64,000 bases of DNA from Phycisphaerales bacterium. Its GTDB lineage: Bacteria; Planctomycetota; Phycisphaerae; Phycisphaerales; UBA1924. The translations under genes were made by a program, and so were the position numbers. Each line of letters opens with the position of its first letter. Positions within the stretch are counted from its first letter, which is position 1. Location: positions 1 through 64,000 of the forward strand of contig JADYXW010000010.1 in NCBI GenBank assembly GCA_020853975.1, given 5' to 3'. The notes beneath the pieces were generated by a model. The model was not told the DNA's origin, did not search any database, and was given only the letters and a program-made list of their open reading frames with translations. Below are positions 17,971-27,238 of this stretch, one piece after another.

Positions 17971-18677
17971 CGCGAGCCTCCAGTCGTGGGAGTGGCGGCG
18001 CTCCGAGCGGCCTGGAGCGCGCGGACGTAGGCAACGATGGCCCAGGAGTCGGCCTCGGACATGGCGTGCCCGTAGGGGGGCATGGTGAAGCCGCCGCTGC
18101 CGTCGGGCTTAGGTTTTCCGTGACGGATGATGTTGAAGATGTAGCCGTCCTTGGTCTGGGGCGCGTCGGCGACGAGGAAGGCGGGGCTGTTGAGGTCGGC
18201 GGCCACGGGGCTGTACTGAACGCCGACGGTGCCCTTGCCGTCGCCCAGGTAGCCGTGGCAGACGGAGCAGTAGATGTTGAAGCGTTCCTGGCCTCGGAGG
18301 AGGAGGGCCTTATCGACGCTGACGGAGGCGGGGAGCTTCTCGATGAAGACGGGGTTGCCGGCGGCGTCGCGCCCGGAGGTGCCGTCGAAGTACGCGGGAT
18401 CGTCCCTGAGGAAGCGGTCGCGCTCGGAGGCCCAAGGGGAGGCCCAGGCGGCGTCGGAGACGCCCGCGCGGCGGCCGAAGGGGACCGCGCCGGCGGGGGG
18501 CTGCCTCATGGTGCGGCCGTCCTCGAACATCTCGCTGCGGCCCTGGGGGGTCCACTTGAGCTGGGTGTCGAGGTCGGGGAAGAACTCGCGGGGGGGCGCG
18601 TCCTCACGGTCGCCCCGGCAGCCGGCGAGGGCGGCGAGGGAGAGGAGGGCGAGGGTTGTGCGGAGTCGGTTGTTCAT
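17967..18677 (-). CDS. actE: Alternative Complex III subunit ActE, monoheme cytochrome c lipoprotein
   Basis: ActE is the monoheme cytochrome c that takes electrons out of ACIII towards the oxidase. The 236-residue product starts with a lipoprotein signal (LAALAGC, Cys20) and carries one heme site CSVCH at 137-141, with GFTMPPYGHAMSEADSWAIV providing the likely axial Met. It is tethered to the membrane by lipid. The gene lies 18 bases after actD and overlaps actF by ATGA. Confidence 0.93.
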   Translation of the reverse strand: MNNRLRTTLALLSLAALAGCRGDREDAPPREFFPDLDTQLKWTPQGRSEMFEDGRTMRQPPAGAVPFGRRAGVSDAAWASPWASERDRFLRDDPAYFDGTSGRDAAGNPVFIEKLPASVSVDKALLLRGQERFNIYCSVCHGYLGDGKGTVGVQYSPVAADLNSPAFLVADAPQTKDGYIFNIIRHGKPKPDGSGGFTMPPYGHAMSEADSWAIVAYVRALQAARSAATPTTGGSR

Positions 18678-18695
18678 GCGTTCACCGGGTGGTGC

Positions 18696-19265
18696 TTATT
18701 CCTCGACGAGTTCGATGCTGGTGGCGCCGGCCTTTTCGAGGAGCGCGCGGGTCGCGTCCGGGTCAAACTTGCCGTCGCAGGCCTCGATGCAGACGAAGAA
18801 CCGGTCGTCGCTGCTGGCGAGGAACCGCTCCTTCTTGAACAGGGGGTGGTGCCAGCGGGGCAGGCCGTTGAGGGCGAGCATCCCGATGAGCGAGGTGAAG
18901 GCGGCGAAGAGGACACCGAGCTCGAAGGTGATGGGGACGAAGGCCTGCCAGGAGCTGTAGGGCTTGCCCTGGTGCATGAGGGGGTAGTCCACGCCGGCCA
19001 TCCAGTGCTGCATGAGGAACGCGAGTCCTGCGCCGGCGAACGCCATGAGCGCCACGGCGACGGGCAGCTTGGTGCGCTTCACGCCCATGGCGTCTTCCAT
19101 GCCGTGAATGGGGAAGGGGGTGAAGGTATCCCACTTGGAGTACCCGGCGTCGCGGACGTGCTCCGCGGCGTGGTAGAGGGCGGCGGGGGTGGCGAACTCA
19201 GCCAGGATCCCGTGGATCGCCTCACCCTTCTCGGTGACGTAGACCTTTCCAGTCGCGCGTGGCAT
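18696..19265 (-). CDS. actD: Alternative Complex III subunit ActD
   Basis: ActD (DUF3341 family) is a small ACIII subunit with two membrane helices and a soluble ferredoxin-like N-terminal domain. This 189-residue product has the family pattern GILAEFATPAALYHAAEHVR, then DTFTPFPIHGMEDAMG, and helices near 67-85 and 105-125. It follows actC by 3 bases. Its function is structural as far as known. Confidence 0.92.
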   Translation of the reverse strand: MPRATGKVYVTEKGEAIHGILAEFATPAALYHAAEHVRDAGYSKWDTFTPFPIHGMEDAMGVKRTKLPVAVALMAFAGAGLAFLMQHWMAGVDYPLMHQGKPYSSWQAFVPITFELGVLFAAFTSLIGMLALNGLPRWHHPLFKKERFLASSDDRFFVCIEACDGKFDPDATRALLEKAGATSIELVEE

Positions 19266-19268
19266 GGG

Positions 19269-20822
19269 TCAGTGGCCTCCCTGGTGGTCGTCGTGGTGGT
19301 GCGGGCTGGCCTGGGGCATGACGGCCTTGATCTCCGCGATGGGGAAGACGGGCAGGAACCGCAGGAACAGCAGGAACAGGTGGGTGAAGAGCCCCAGCGA
19401 GCCGACGAAGATGCAGATGTCGACCGCGGTGGGGTGGAACATGCCCCACTCACCGGGCAGGAAGGCCCGGTGGAGGCTGGTGACGATGATGACAAAGCGC
19501 TCGAACCACATGCCGATGGTGACGAAGACGGAGATGATGAAGATGACCATGGGGGTCGTGCGGAGCTTCTTGAACCAGAAGAGCTGGGGTGAGATGACGT
19601 TGCAGGAGATCATGGTCCAGTAGGCCCACCAGTAGGGACCGAAGGCGCGGTTCTGGAAGCAGTAGAGCTCGTACTCGTTGCCGCCGTACCACGCGATGAA
19701 GAACTCCATGGAGTAGGCGAAGCCGACCATCATGCCGGTGAGCAGGAGGATCTTGGCCATGTTCTCCAGGTGGCGGGTGGTGACAAAGTCCTTCATGTTG
19801 GGGTAGAGCTCTCTCGCCGGGATCAGGAGCAGGAGCACCATGGCGAAGCCGCCGAAGATGGCGCCGGCGACGAAGTAGGGCGGGAAGATGGTGGTGTGCC
19901 AGCCCGGGAGGATCGAGGTCGCGAAGTCGGTGGACACGATCGAGTGCACGGAGAGCACCAGGGGGGTGGAGATGCCGGCGAGGACGAGGTATGCGGCCTC
20001 GTAGCGGTGCCAGTGGCGGCTGCTGAATCGCCAGCCCACCGCGAGGAAGCCGTAGACCTTGGCGCGGATGGCGTCGATGCGGACTGGGATGAAGGGGAGG
20101 AGGAGGGCCCCACCGTCCGGGTTGGCCCGGAGGCGCTTGTCGGCGCGGTCACGCAGGGTCGCGAGGTCGGGCACCATGCCCATGAACCAGAAGAGGAACG
20201 AGACGGTGCCGTAGGTCGAGACGGCGAAGACGTCCCACAGCAGCGGGCTGCGGAAGTTGGGCCAGATGGCGTTTGCGTTGGGAATGGGGAAGAGCATCCA
20301 GGCCATCCACTGGCGGCCGACGTGGATGCCGGGGAAGGTGGCGGCGCAGATGACGGCGAAGATGGTCATGGCCTCGGCGGAGCGGTTGACGGCGGTGCGC
20401 CACTTCTGCTTCAGGAGGCAGAGGATGGCGCTGATGAGCGTTCCGGCGTGGCCGATACCGATCCAGAAGACGAAGTTAGTGATGTCCCAGGCCCAGTCAA
20501 CTTGGTTGTTGAGGCCCCAGGTGCCGATGCCGGTGATAACGAGGTAGAGGATGAAGGCACCCATCATGGTGGCCATGAGGCCGGTGATGGCGGCCATGGG
20601 GTGCCACCATCGGGGCGGCTTGTTCTCGGCGTAGCCGCAGATGATGTCGGTCACTTCGCCGAAGGTCCTGTTGTTGAGGACCAGGGGTGGGCGAATGCCC
20701 GGGGTGTCGATGAGGGTGCCGTCGCCGTGGCCGGCGTCCCCGTGATGCGGGGGCTTGGGCGCTGGGCTGAGCCCGGCGAGCCTCTTGGCGGTGATCTCGT
20801 CGGGGTGCGGGTGGGTAGTCAT
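19269..20822 (-). CDS. actC: Alternative Complex III subunit ActC (NrfD-like)
   Basis: ActC is the NrfD/PsrC-type membrane subunit that, with the iron-sulfur domain of ActB, holds the quinol site. The 517-residue product has about ten helices. Features include the N-terminal [11 protein letters not shown], then [20 protein letters not shown] and [20 protein letters not shown]. The N-terminal 45 residues are soluble and His/Pro-rich. ATG 20822 overlaps the actB stop by ATGA. Confidence 0.95.
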   Translation of the reverse strand: MTTHPHPDEITAKRLAGLSPAPKPPHHGDAGHGDGTLIDTPGIRPPLVLNNRTFGEVTDIICGYAENKPPRWWHPMAAITGLMATMMGAFILYLVITGIGTWGLNNQVDWAWDITNFVFWIGIGHAGTLISAILCLLKQKWRTAVNRSAEAMTIFAVICAATFPGIHVGRQWMAWMLFPIPNANAIWPNFRSPLLWDVFAVSTYGTVSFLFWFMGMVPDLATLRDRADKRLRANPDGGALLLPFIPVRIDAIRAKVYGFLAVGWRFSSRHWHRYEAAYLVLAGISTPLVLSVHSIVSTDFATSILPGWHTTIFPPYFVAGAIFGGFAMVLLLLIPARELYPNMKDFVTTRHLENMAKILLLTGMMVGFAYSMEFFIAWYGGNEYELYCFQNRAFGPYWWAYWTMISCNVISPQLFWFKKLRTTPMVIFIISVFVTIGMWFERFVIIVTSLHRAFLPGEWGMFHPTAVDICIFVGSLGLFTHLFLLFLRFLPVFPIAEIKAVMPQASPHHHDDHQGGH

Positions 20823-23800
20823 GCCATGCTCCCGGGGAGAACGCGGAGGCTGAGCGCGTAGCCGCGGTCTTCGGCGTGCTTGCTGGGGTCAACAAAGGAA
20901 TGAGGCTGGGCTTGGTCGTGGCCCTCGTGCCCGCCGTGATGCACTGGGGACTCGTCCCAGAGGTGCTTGCGCTCCTCGTCGCAGAGGGCGGGGTTGGGAT
21001 TCATGATGCGCACCATGTGGGTGACGCGCGGGCGGGTGTTGAGGTAGCCGAGCAGGGCGTAGTTGCGGGCGTGGCGCCGGGTGTGGGCGACCTTGCTGCC
21101 CTTGCGGACGCCGCTCTTGGCGAAGGGCTCACCCTCTGCGGAGGCGTAGTCGGTGTCGAGGTCGAGCATGTCGCCAAAGGTGATGGCGTCGGTGGGGCAG
21201 GCCTGCTGGCAGGCGACCTGGAAGAAGCCGTCGGGGATGTGTGCGAGGTCGTTGAGCTTGGTCTCGATGCGGGCGCCGTTGATGCGTTGGACGCAGAACG
21301 AGCACTTTTCCATGACGCCCCGCATGCGGACGGTGACGTCGGGGTTTTTCTGCATGCGCTCGAGCTCGGAGATTTTGTCTCGAAGGCGAGGGGGCACCAG
21401 GTTGATGTTGATGCGGTTGTGTGCGGGAGAGCCGTTGGGGCCGACGCCCTGGCCCGGGACGGCGCCGCCGATGGAATCGATGGTGTCCTTGCCCGCGTAG
21501 TCGCCGTTGAAGGCGAGCTTGCCGTACTCGAAGAAGTTGTACCTTCGGACCTTGTAGGGGCAGTTGTTGGCGCAGTACCGCGTGCCGATGCAGCGGTTGT
21601 AGGTCATGTAGTTCATGCCCTCGGGGCCGTGCACGGTGGCGTTGACGGGGCAGACGGTCTCGCAGGGGGCGTTCTCACAGTGGACGCAGCAGACGGGCTG
21701 GTGGAGCATGGCCTCCGGGTTGTCGAAGTTGCCCGTGAAGTAGCGGTCGACGCGCATCCAGGTCATCTCGCGGCCCTTGGCCACTTCCTTCTTGCCGACG
21801 ACGGGGATGTTGTTCTCGCTCTGGCAGGCGATGGTGCAGGCGCCGCAGCCCGTGCAGAGCGTCTGGTCGATGGTCATGGCCCACTGGGCCCGCTGCGAGA
21901 ACTCCGGGGCCTTGCCCTTGGGGGCGGCGGCGACATCGCGCGGGTCGGGGTCGCCCGGGCTGCGGTTGAAGGGGTTCTTGTAGATCGAGACGTTTGCGGG
22001 GGTGTGCGCGAGCTCGCCGAGTTGCTCGCCGAAGCCGAGTTCCTTCTCGGTGCCGTAGAAGGTGTCGCTCATCTTCTCGATGTGCCCGCCGAACTTCTTC
22101 CAGCGGGGCAGGTCGACGGCGCGAACGATGGCGGTGCGGCCTTCGAGCGACCAGTGGTTCTGGGTGCTCGCGATCATGTGGGAGCCGGCAACCCTGGCGG
22201 CGGCGGCACCGGAGGCGGCAAGCCCGCTGCCGGAAGATCGCGACGTGTAGAAGTTCACGCCCACGCCGTCCGCGACGCGGCCGCTCACGGTGCGGCCGAA
22301 GCCGAGCCTGACGAGGACGGTGTTGTCGGCCATGCCGGGCATGATCCACACGGGGGTGGTCACCTTGCCCGCGCCGGGGACGGAGAGCTCCACCATCGAC
22401 GCCATCGGGTACTTGGGCTTGGTGTAGATCTGGCTCGGGTCGTGCGCGTCGAAGGCCTGCGGGAGCACGCCCAGGGCCTCCGCGGTCTTGGGGCTCATCA
22501 GGGCGGGGTTGTCCCACACGGTGCGGGTGCCGGTCTCGGGGAGCTCGTGGAGCCAGGCGCAGGAGGCGAAGCGGCCATCGGAGACATGGCCCACGCTGAA
22601 GGCGATATCGAGAGACTGCGCGGTGGGCATGGGGCCGACCGCGAGGGCGCCGACGGCGGACGCGACGGCGTCGAAGTTGACCTGGGGCTTCTGGAGAGGG
22701 CCTCCGGTACCGGCGAGCACGCCATCGTGCAGCGCCCGGCGCCATGACTTCTCAAAGTCACTGCCGCCTACGCGGAGGCCGGTGCGCCAGTGGTCGCGGA
22801 CGATCTGGTGGCCCGAGACGACGGCGTGCCCGATGTCGGCGCTGCCGAGCAGGGTGAGGAACTCGAGCTCGCTGAGGGCCGGCTCGTAGATGGGTGCGAT
22901 GACGGGCTGGACGGGAGAGAGCACACCCCGCGCGTCGAGGGCGTCGCCCCAGCTCTCGAGGTAGTGCGCGCCGTTGAGGGACCAGGTGGAGGCTGCCGCG
23001 GTCTCGCTCGCTTCGACGGAGAGCGTGACGGTGTTGGGAACCTTGGCCCATGCAACGGCGAAATCAAGGTCGCCCGGCGCGTCGTACACGGGGTTGGCCC
23101 CGACGCAGACGAGCGTCTGAACGTGGCCGGCCTTCATCTTCGCCACCAGGGTCGCGAGGCCCATCGCGGAGTCGGAGGCATCGTCGGCGCTCATGGGAGA
23201 GTACGAAACGGCGGAGCCGACCGCGCCGATCGCGCTGTTGATGGCGGCGACAAGGGCGTGCACGGCGGCGGGCTGCGAGGGACCCGCAACGACCACGGCC
23301 TTGCCGTTGTTCGCCGGGGAGGCCAGGTCCTTGGCGCACTCCTCGAGGAAGCGGCGGGCCTCGCCCGAGAGGTCGGTCCCCTCGGGCACCTTGACAGCGG
23401 AGGCGGCCTGAGCAACCTTGGCGAAGTTTGGCCCGGCGGATGCTGCGATGAACTTCGCGAGCTCGATGGCGAATGCGGTGACGCGGGAGGGGGCGAGCCG
23501 CAGGCGGTGGTCGGCCTGACCGCCCGTGCCGGAGAAACCACTCTCGACCACGTAGAGGCGGGACATCTCGTCGTCGGGGTTGAAGACCTCGCGCGACTTT
23601 GCGAAGCCGCGGGCGTTGGTGAGTTCGCCCGATTCGAACTGGAGGAAGTCTCGGTCGAGGGAGAGGATGACCCTGGAGGTCTGCTTGGAGAGGTTCAGGA
23701 CCTCGTGCATGGGGGCGCCGAAGGCGAGGCGTGTGCCCTCGACCATGGACGCGGGCTGCGCGGGCGACCAGTCGACCCACTCGGCCTTGGGGAACTTGCG

Positions 23801-24535
23801 CTTGAGTGCCTCGCAGGCGGCGCGGCGCGAGGGGCTGGAGCCCTTGCCCACGATGAAGGCGAGGCCCTCGCCGGTACCCTGGCCGAAGTGCGGGCCGGCC
23901 CAGGCGCGGAAGTCGTCCCAGGTGGCCTCGATGCGGCCACGGGAGGGGTTGTTGTAGATCGGGCCCTTCAGGCGGTCGGGGTCGTAGAGACCCATGATGC
24001 TGGCGAGGGCCCAGATGGAGCACTTGCCGTTGTTCGCGGGGTGGAGGGGGTTGCCTTCGATCTTGGTCGGACGGCCTTCGTGGGTCTCGACGAGCAGGCC
24101 CTCGGCGCCGCCGTCGGGCCTCACGAAACTGGTGGCGTAGAAGAGCGGACGCCCGGGGACAACATCTTCCGGAACGACCTTGGAGTACGGGAGGATTTTG
24201 TGGTCGGGGCGGCGACAGCCGGGGATGGTCGCGGCGCCGGCGAGCGCCAGCGAGGCGCTCATGATCTTGAGGAACTCTCGCCTGGACTCCCCGCCCTTGG
24301 CGGTGCCGGCCTCGGAGAGGTCGATGGCCTCTCGCGTGACGAGCTCGCCCATGCCCGATGGGAACTCGCGCTCGAGCCAGTCGCGGAACTCGCCGTTGTC
24401 GGCGAGGTCTTCGGCGGAGCGCCAGACTCGCTGCCCGTTGACCGAGCCGGCCCGGCGGGGGAGCTGGGCGAGCTGGTCCTTGCCCGGGAGTTGCTTGTCA
24501 CCCGAAGTCGTCGAATGGCATTGATCGTGTGTCAT
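20819..24535 (-). CDS. actB: Alternative Complex III subunit ActB (molybdopterin-like plus iron-sulfur protein)
   Basis: ActB is a fusion of a molybdopterin-oxidoreductase-like domain (which in characterised ACIII lacks the cofactor) with a four-cluster ferredoxin domain. The 1,238-residue product has a twin-arginine-type motif SRREFLKIM at about 82-90, set behind a long N-terminus, so export by Tat is likely. The C-terminal third carries the cluster ligands: [12 protein letters not shown], then [28 protein letters not shown] and KCSFCVQRI with CQQACPTDA. It passes electrons from the quinol site towards the heme subunits. The gene starts 99 bases after actA and overlaps actC. Confidence 0.96.
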   Translation of the reverse strand: MTHDQCHSTTSGDKQLPGKDQLAQLPRRAGSVNGQRVWRSAEDLADNGEFRDWLEREFPSGMGELVTREAIDLSEAGTAKGGESRREFLKIMSASLALAGAATIPGCRRPDHKILPYSKVVPEDVVPGRPLFYATSFVRPDGGAEGLLVETHEGRPTKIEGNPLHPANNGKCSIWALASIMGLYDPDRLKGPIYNNPSRGRIEATWDDFRAWAGPHFGQGTGEGLAFIVGKGSSPSRRAACEALKRKFPKAEWVDWSPAQPASMVEGTRLAFGAPMHEVLNLSKQTSRVILSLDRDFLQFESGELTNARGFAKSREVFNPDDEMSRLYVVESGFSGTGGQADHRLRLAPSRVTAFAIELAKFIAASAGPNFAKVAQAASAVKVPEGTDLSGEARRFLEECAKDLASPANNGKAVVVAGPSQPAAVHALVAAINSAIGAVGSAVSYSPMSADDASDSAMGLATLVAKMKAGHVQTLVCVGANPVYDAPGDLDFAVAWAKVPNTVTLSVEASETAAASTWSLNGAHYLESWGDALDARGVLSPVQPVIAPIYEPALSELEFLTLLGSADIGHAVVSGHQIVRDHWRTGLRVGGSDFEKSWRRALHDGVLAGTGGPLQKPQVNFDAVASAVGALAVGPMPTAQSLDIAFSVGHVSDGRFASCAWLHELPETGTRTVWDNPALMSPKTAEALGVLPQAFDAHDPSQIYTKPKYPMASMVELSVPGAGKVTTPVWIMPGMADNTVLVRLGFGRTVSGRVADGVGVNFYTSRSSGSGLAASGAAAARVAGSHMIASTQNHWSLEGRTAIVRAVDLPRWKKFGGHIEKMSDTFYGTEKELGFGEQLGELAHTPANVSIYKNPFNRSPGDPDPRDVAAAPKGKAPEFSQRAQWAMTIDQTLCTGCGACTIACQSENNIPVVGKKEVAKGREMTWMRVDRYFTGNFDNPEAMLHQPVCCVHCENAPCETVCPVNATVHGPEGMNYMTYNRCIGTRYCANNCPYKVRRYNFFEYGKLAFNGDYAGKDTIDSIGGAVPGQGVGPNGSPAHNRININLVPPRLRDKISELERMQKNPDVTVRMRGVMEKCSFCVQRINGARIETKLNDLAHIPDGFFQVACQQACPTDAITFGDMLDLDTDYASAEGEPFAKSGVRKGSKVAHTRRHARNYALLGYLNTRPRVTHMVRIMNPNPALCDEERKHLWDESPVHHGGHEGHDQAQPHSFVDPSKHAEDRGYALSLRVLPGSMA

Positions 24536-24601
24536 GGCGCTCGCACGAGTGTGAGAAGTGGCTGGTGTGTCTGACGTTGTCCTGAAATCAGTGTCGTGGG
24601 C

Positions 24602-24617
24602 GGCCGGTGAACCGGCC
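24602..24617. repeat. perfect hairpin between actA and actB
   Basis: GGCCGG, TGAA, CCGGCC forms a 6-pair stem with a tetraloop, extendable by a T-A pair. It sits 18 bases beyond the actA stop on the minus strand and has no T tract, so a processing or attenuation element is likelier than a full terminator. Confidence 0.5.
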
Positions 24618-24634
24618 CCGAGCGATCCCTGGTC

Positions 24635-25345
24635 CTAGTAGTGGCACGCACCGCAGTTCTGGGGCGGTGCCTGGAGCAGAGAATCGACGAGCTGCTCGGC
24701 GCTGGCCTTCGCCGCCGGGTCGCCCGAGGTGCGCTGGGTCAACTGGTCGTGGACCCACTGCAGGTCTGTCACCTTGTCCTTGGGGACGAGCGCGGAGGCG
24801 GGGTCGCGGTGGCAGTCGAGGCACCAGCTCATCGAGAGGGCCTCGGCCTGGAACACGACGGGCATGGTGTCGATGCGGCCATGGCAGGAGAAGCAGCTCA
24901 CGCCCGCGTTGAGGTGGACGCTGTGCGGGAAGTTGCGCACGTAATCGGGGAGTTTGTGGATTCGGCGCCACTCGATCGGGGCGTCCTTCGCGTAGGACTC
25001 ACGGATGAACTGGGTCTTCTGAGCGTGGGGGCCCTTTGGGTCGGAGCTTTGGAGCGTGAGGCTGCCGTCCTGGTGGCACCCGTAGCAGGTGGCCACGTTG
25101 GGGATGTTGGCCTCGGCGCTTTCTTCGATCTTCGTGTGGCAGTACCTGCAGTCCATGCCGAGCTTGCCTGCGTGAATCTGGTGGTTGAACCCGCCGCCGG
25201 GCTGCGTGGGCATGTACCCAACGCGGTAGAACTTGGGCGTGGCGTAGTACCAGAACCCCCCCACCACCGTGACGCCGCCCAGGAGCGTGCCGACGGCGGC
25301 GACCGTTGGGAGCATGTTCAACCACTTCGGGAAGATCACCGACAA
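24635..25345 (-). CDS. actA: Alternative Complex III subunit ActA, pentaheme cytochrome c
   Basis: ActA is the multiheme cytochrome c of ACIII. The 236-residue product has an N-terminal membrane anchor (about 11-33) and exactly five CxxCH sites: CRYCH 66-70, CYGCH 87-91, CFSCH 151-155, CLDCH 175-179 and CGACH 231-235. The start is TTG at 25345, decided by an AAGGAGG ribosome-binding site at 25352-25358 with normal spacing. It is the first gene of the minus-strand respiratory operon, with its promoter expected in the 253-base divergent gap. Confidence 0.95.
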   Translation of the reverse strand: MSVIFPKWLNMLPTVAAVGTLLGGVTVVGGFWYYATPKFYRVGYMPTQPGGGFNHQIHAGKLGMDCRYCHTKIEESAEANIPNVATCYGCHQDGSLTLQSSDPKGPHAQKTQFIRESYAKDAPIEWRRIHKLPDYVRNFPHSVHLNAGVSCFSCHGRIDTMPVVFQAEALSMSWCLDCHRDPASALVPKDKVTDLQWVHDQLTQRTSGDPAAKASAEQLVDSLLQAPPQNCGACHY

Positions 25346-25598
25346 AGCCGGCCTCCTTGGCTCTGAACTCGCCCTAAGGGCCCAGGTACAACCAAACCCC
25401 TGCCGTCCGAGAACGGACCCTTCTGGACGGTGAACAGCATACAGACTCGGAGCTCACGTTTCCTGTAGAACCGCAATTGGGCCAGATTGGGGCTACGCTG
25501 TCAAGTAGCGGTTCTTGTCAGACCGTAAATGAGACTCGTTCTCAGCGGGGATGGAGGCCCCTCCCCGGAGTCGGCGTCCCCATGAGAGGATCGTTTAG
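25346..25598. promoter_or_regulatory. divergent control region between actA and ctaA
   Basis: This 253-base gap drives the respiratory operon (minus) and heme A synthase (plus). It holds a hairpin (CCGTCC at 25403-25408 with GGACGG at 25425-25430, and an alternative inner stem GTCCG/CGGAC at 25405-25418). A Fur-like palindrome lies at 25530-25544, nearer ctaA. No clear -35/-10 pair is seen. Confidence 0.5.
25530..25544. promoter_or_regulatory. Fur-like palindrome TGAGACTCGTTCTCA
   Basis: The inverted repeat TGAGA-N5-TCTCA has the 15-base size of a Fur 7-1-7 box and agrees with TGATAATNATTATCA at 10 of 14 positions by my count. It lies 55 bases before ctaA. Iron or redox control of the heme-rich respiratory chain would make sense, but the regulator is not identified. 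Confidence 0.3.
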
Positions 25599-27140
25599 AT
25601 GACCACACTCTCCAACGACTCTCGGCCCGAGCCGGTGTGCGGCCCGGTCCTGGCGAACGGCTTCGCCGCGGCGGTCGCGCTGTGGACGGCGTGGTTCTTC
25701 ACGCACCTGCCTTGGGTGGGACTGCCGGAGGCTGTCTCGGTACCGTGCCTGGTGGCGGTGTGGATGGGGGCGTCGAGTCTGCTTTCGCTCCGCGTGCCGC
25801 CGGAGGCGCGGCTGAAGGCCGGCGCGGGCGCGGGGCTGGTGACGGCGCTGCTGGGGCTGGCGATCGTGGGCTCGAAGCTTCGGCCGGCGCAAGCCGTCGC
25901 GGGCTCGCCCGAGGCGGAGCTTGTGCCGCAGGCGTGGATGATCTCGCTGGCGTTTCTCGGGGCGGGTGCTGTTGTGGGCGTACTCGCGTCTGCGATGGTC
26001 TTGAAGGCCGCGAGGCGGGAGGGTCCGGCGAACTGGCTGGGGCGGCTGGCGATCTGGGTCACGGTCTCGGTGGCTCCGCTGATCTTTGTGGGCGGGCTGG
26101 TGACGAGCACGAACTCGGGCCTGGCGGTGCCGGACTGGCCCAACACGTTTGGGACCAACATGTTCCTGTACCCGATCGGTCCCAGGGCGCCGGGCGGCGT
26201 GTTCCTGGAGCACTCCCACCGCCTGTTCGGAACGCTTGCGGGCACGGGGCTGCTTGTGCTCGCGGTATGGGCGAGCCTCCGGGGCACGACGTCGGCGCTG
26301 AAGGGCCGATTCTTCGTGGTGTTCGGCGTCACCCTCGTCGGCGTGGTGGCGATGCTCGGGCTGCGCGTGTCCGCAACGGAGGGCAGCTTTGCGGCCCGAT
26401 GGGGTTCTGAACTTGCGCTGGGCCTGACGCTGGCCGGGGTCGGCGTGGCGACCGGGGTGGTGGTCTCGCGCACACAGCCGGGGGACCGCTGGACCCGCGT
26501 GTGGTCGCTGGTGCTGCTCGCGGTGATCGTGATTCAGGGGTACATGGGAGGGATGCGCGTCGAGGCGAAGAACCAGGTGCTGGCGATGGTGCACGGGGTG
26601 GCGGCGCAGGCCCTGCTGGGGGGCTTGGCCATGCTCGCGGCGTACCTGTCTACGGCGTACTCCACGCTTCCGGGCGTGCGAGGGTTCGAGCGGACCAGGA
26701 GGGCCAGGCTGCTCGTGACCGCCGCCATGCACTCGCTGCTGCTGCAACTGGTGCTGGGGGCGTGGTACCGGCATTTTCCAAGCCCGCACGTGCTGTGGAC
26801 GCACGTGGTGTTCTCGGTCATGGTGTCGATCGCGGCGATGCTCGCGGGGTTCGGCGCGGGTGGCATTCGGGGCGAGGACGCGGCGCACCCGGCGGCCCGT
26901 CGGGCGGCGAAGCTGGGCGTTGCGGTGGGTGTGGTCGTTGCGGTGCAGTTCATCCTCGGCTGGATCGCGTTCATGGCGAGGGGGGATTCGGAGTCGGCGG
27001 ACCCGGTTCGGGCCCTGCTGAGAACGGCCCACCAGGCGAACGGCGCGCTGCTGATCGGGCTCACGGCGGGGCTGTTCGTGCTGGTCCGGGGCATTCACCG
27101 GGCGGCGCGGGTGGCAGGCGAGGCGATACCTCCCCAATAG
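25599..27140 (+). CDS. ctaA: heme A synthase (CtaA/COX15) with extra N-terminal membrane helices
   Basis: CtaA oxidises the C8 methyl group of heme O to give heme A for the neighbouring caa3 oxidase. The core shows FVGGLVTSTNSGLAVPDWP (about 162-180), FLEHSHRLFGT with heme-binding His, a second VHGVAAQALLGG His, and the late RTAHQANGALLIG. The protein is 513 residues, longer than the usual 300-350. The first 145 residues add about four hydrophobic segments not found in standard CtaA. The start ATG 25599 is preceded by GAGAGGA. It is divergent from the ACIII-oxidase operon whose enzyme it serves. CtaB is not in the window. Confidence 0.92.
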   Translation: MTTLSNDSRPEPVCGPVLANGFAAAVALWTAWFFTHLPWVGLPEAVSVPCLVAVWMGASSLLSLRVPPEARLKAGAGAGLVTALLGLAIVGSKLRPAQAVAGSPEAELVPQAWMISLAFLGAGAVVGVLASAMVLKAARREGPANWLGRLAIWVTVSVAPLIFVGGLVTSTNSGLAVPDWPNTFGTNMFLYPIGPRAPGGVFLEHSHRLFGTLAGTGLLVLAVWASLRGTTSALKGRFFVVFGVTLVGVVAMLGLRVSATEGSFAARWGSELALGLTLAGVGVATGVVVSRTQPGDRWTRVWSLVLLAVIVIQGYMGGMRVEAKNQVLAMVHGVAAQALLGGLAMLAAYLSTAYSTLPGVRGFERTRRARLLVTAAMHSLLLQLVLGAWYRHFPSPHVLWTHVVFSVMVSIAAMLAGFGAGGIRGEDAAHPAARRAAKLGVAVGVVVAVQFILGWIAFMARGDSESADPVRALLRTAHQANGALLIGLTAGLFVLVRGIHRAARVAGEAIPPQ

Positions 27141-27144
27141 GGCA

Positions 27145-27172
27145 TTGAGGCCCGTTCGAAAGCCGATAGACT
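27145..27172 (+). promoter_or_regulatory. promoter for the DUF1800-DUF1501 pair
   Basis: TTGAGG at 27145-27150 and TAGACT at 27167-27172 are 16 bases apart, a good sigma-70-type match. Transcription would start near 27179 and leave a leader of about 60 bases before ATG 27239, which has GCGGAGG as ribosome-binding site. Confidence 0.5.
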
Positions 27173-27238
27173 GGGCCGGGCTGCAATACCCGGGCCTGCC
27201 GTTCGTTGAGCGGTCGGTCCCCCCGCGGAGGCACCGTC

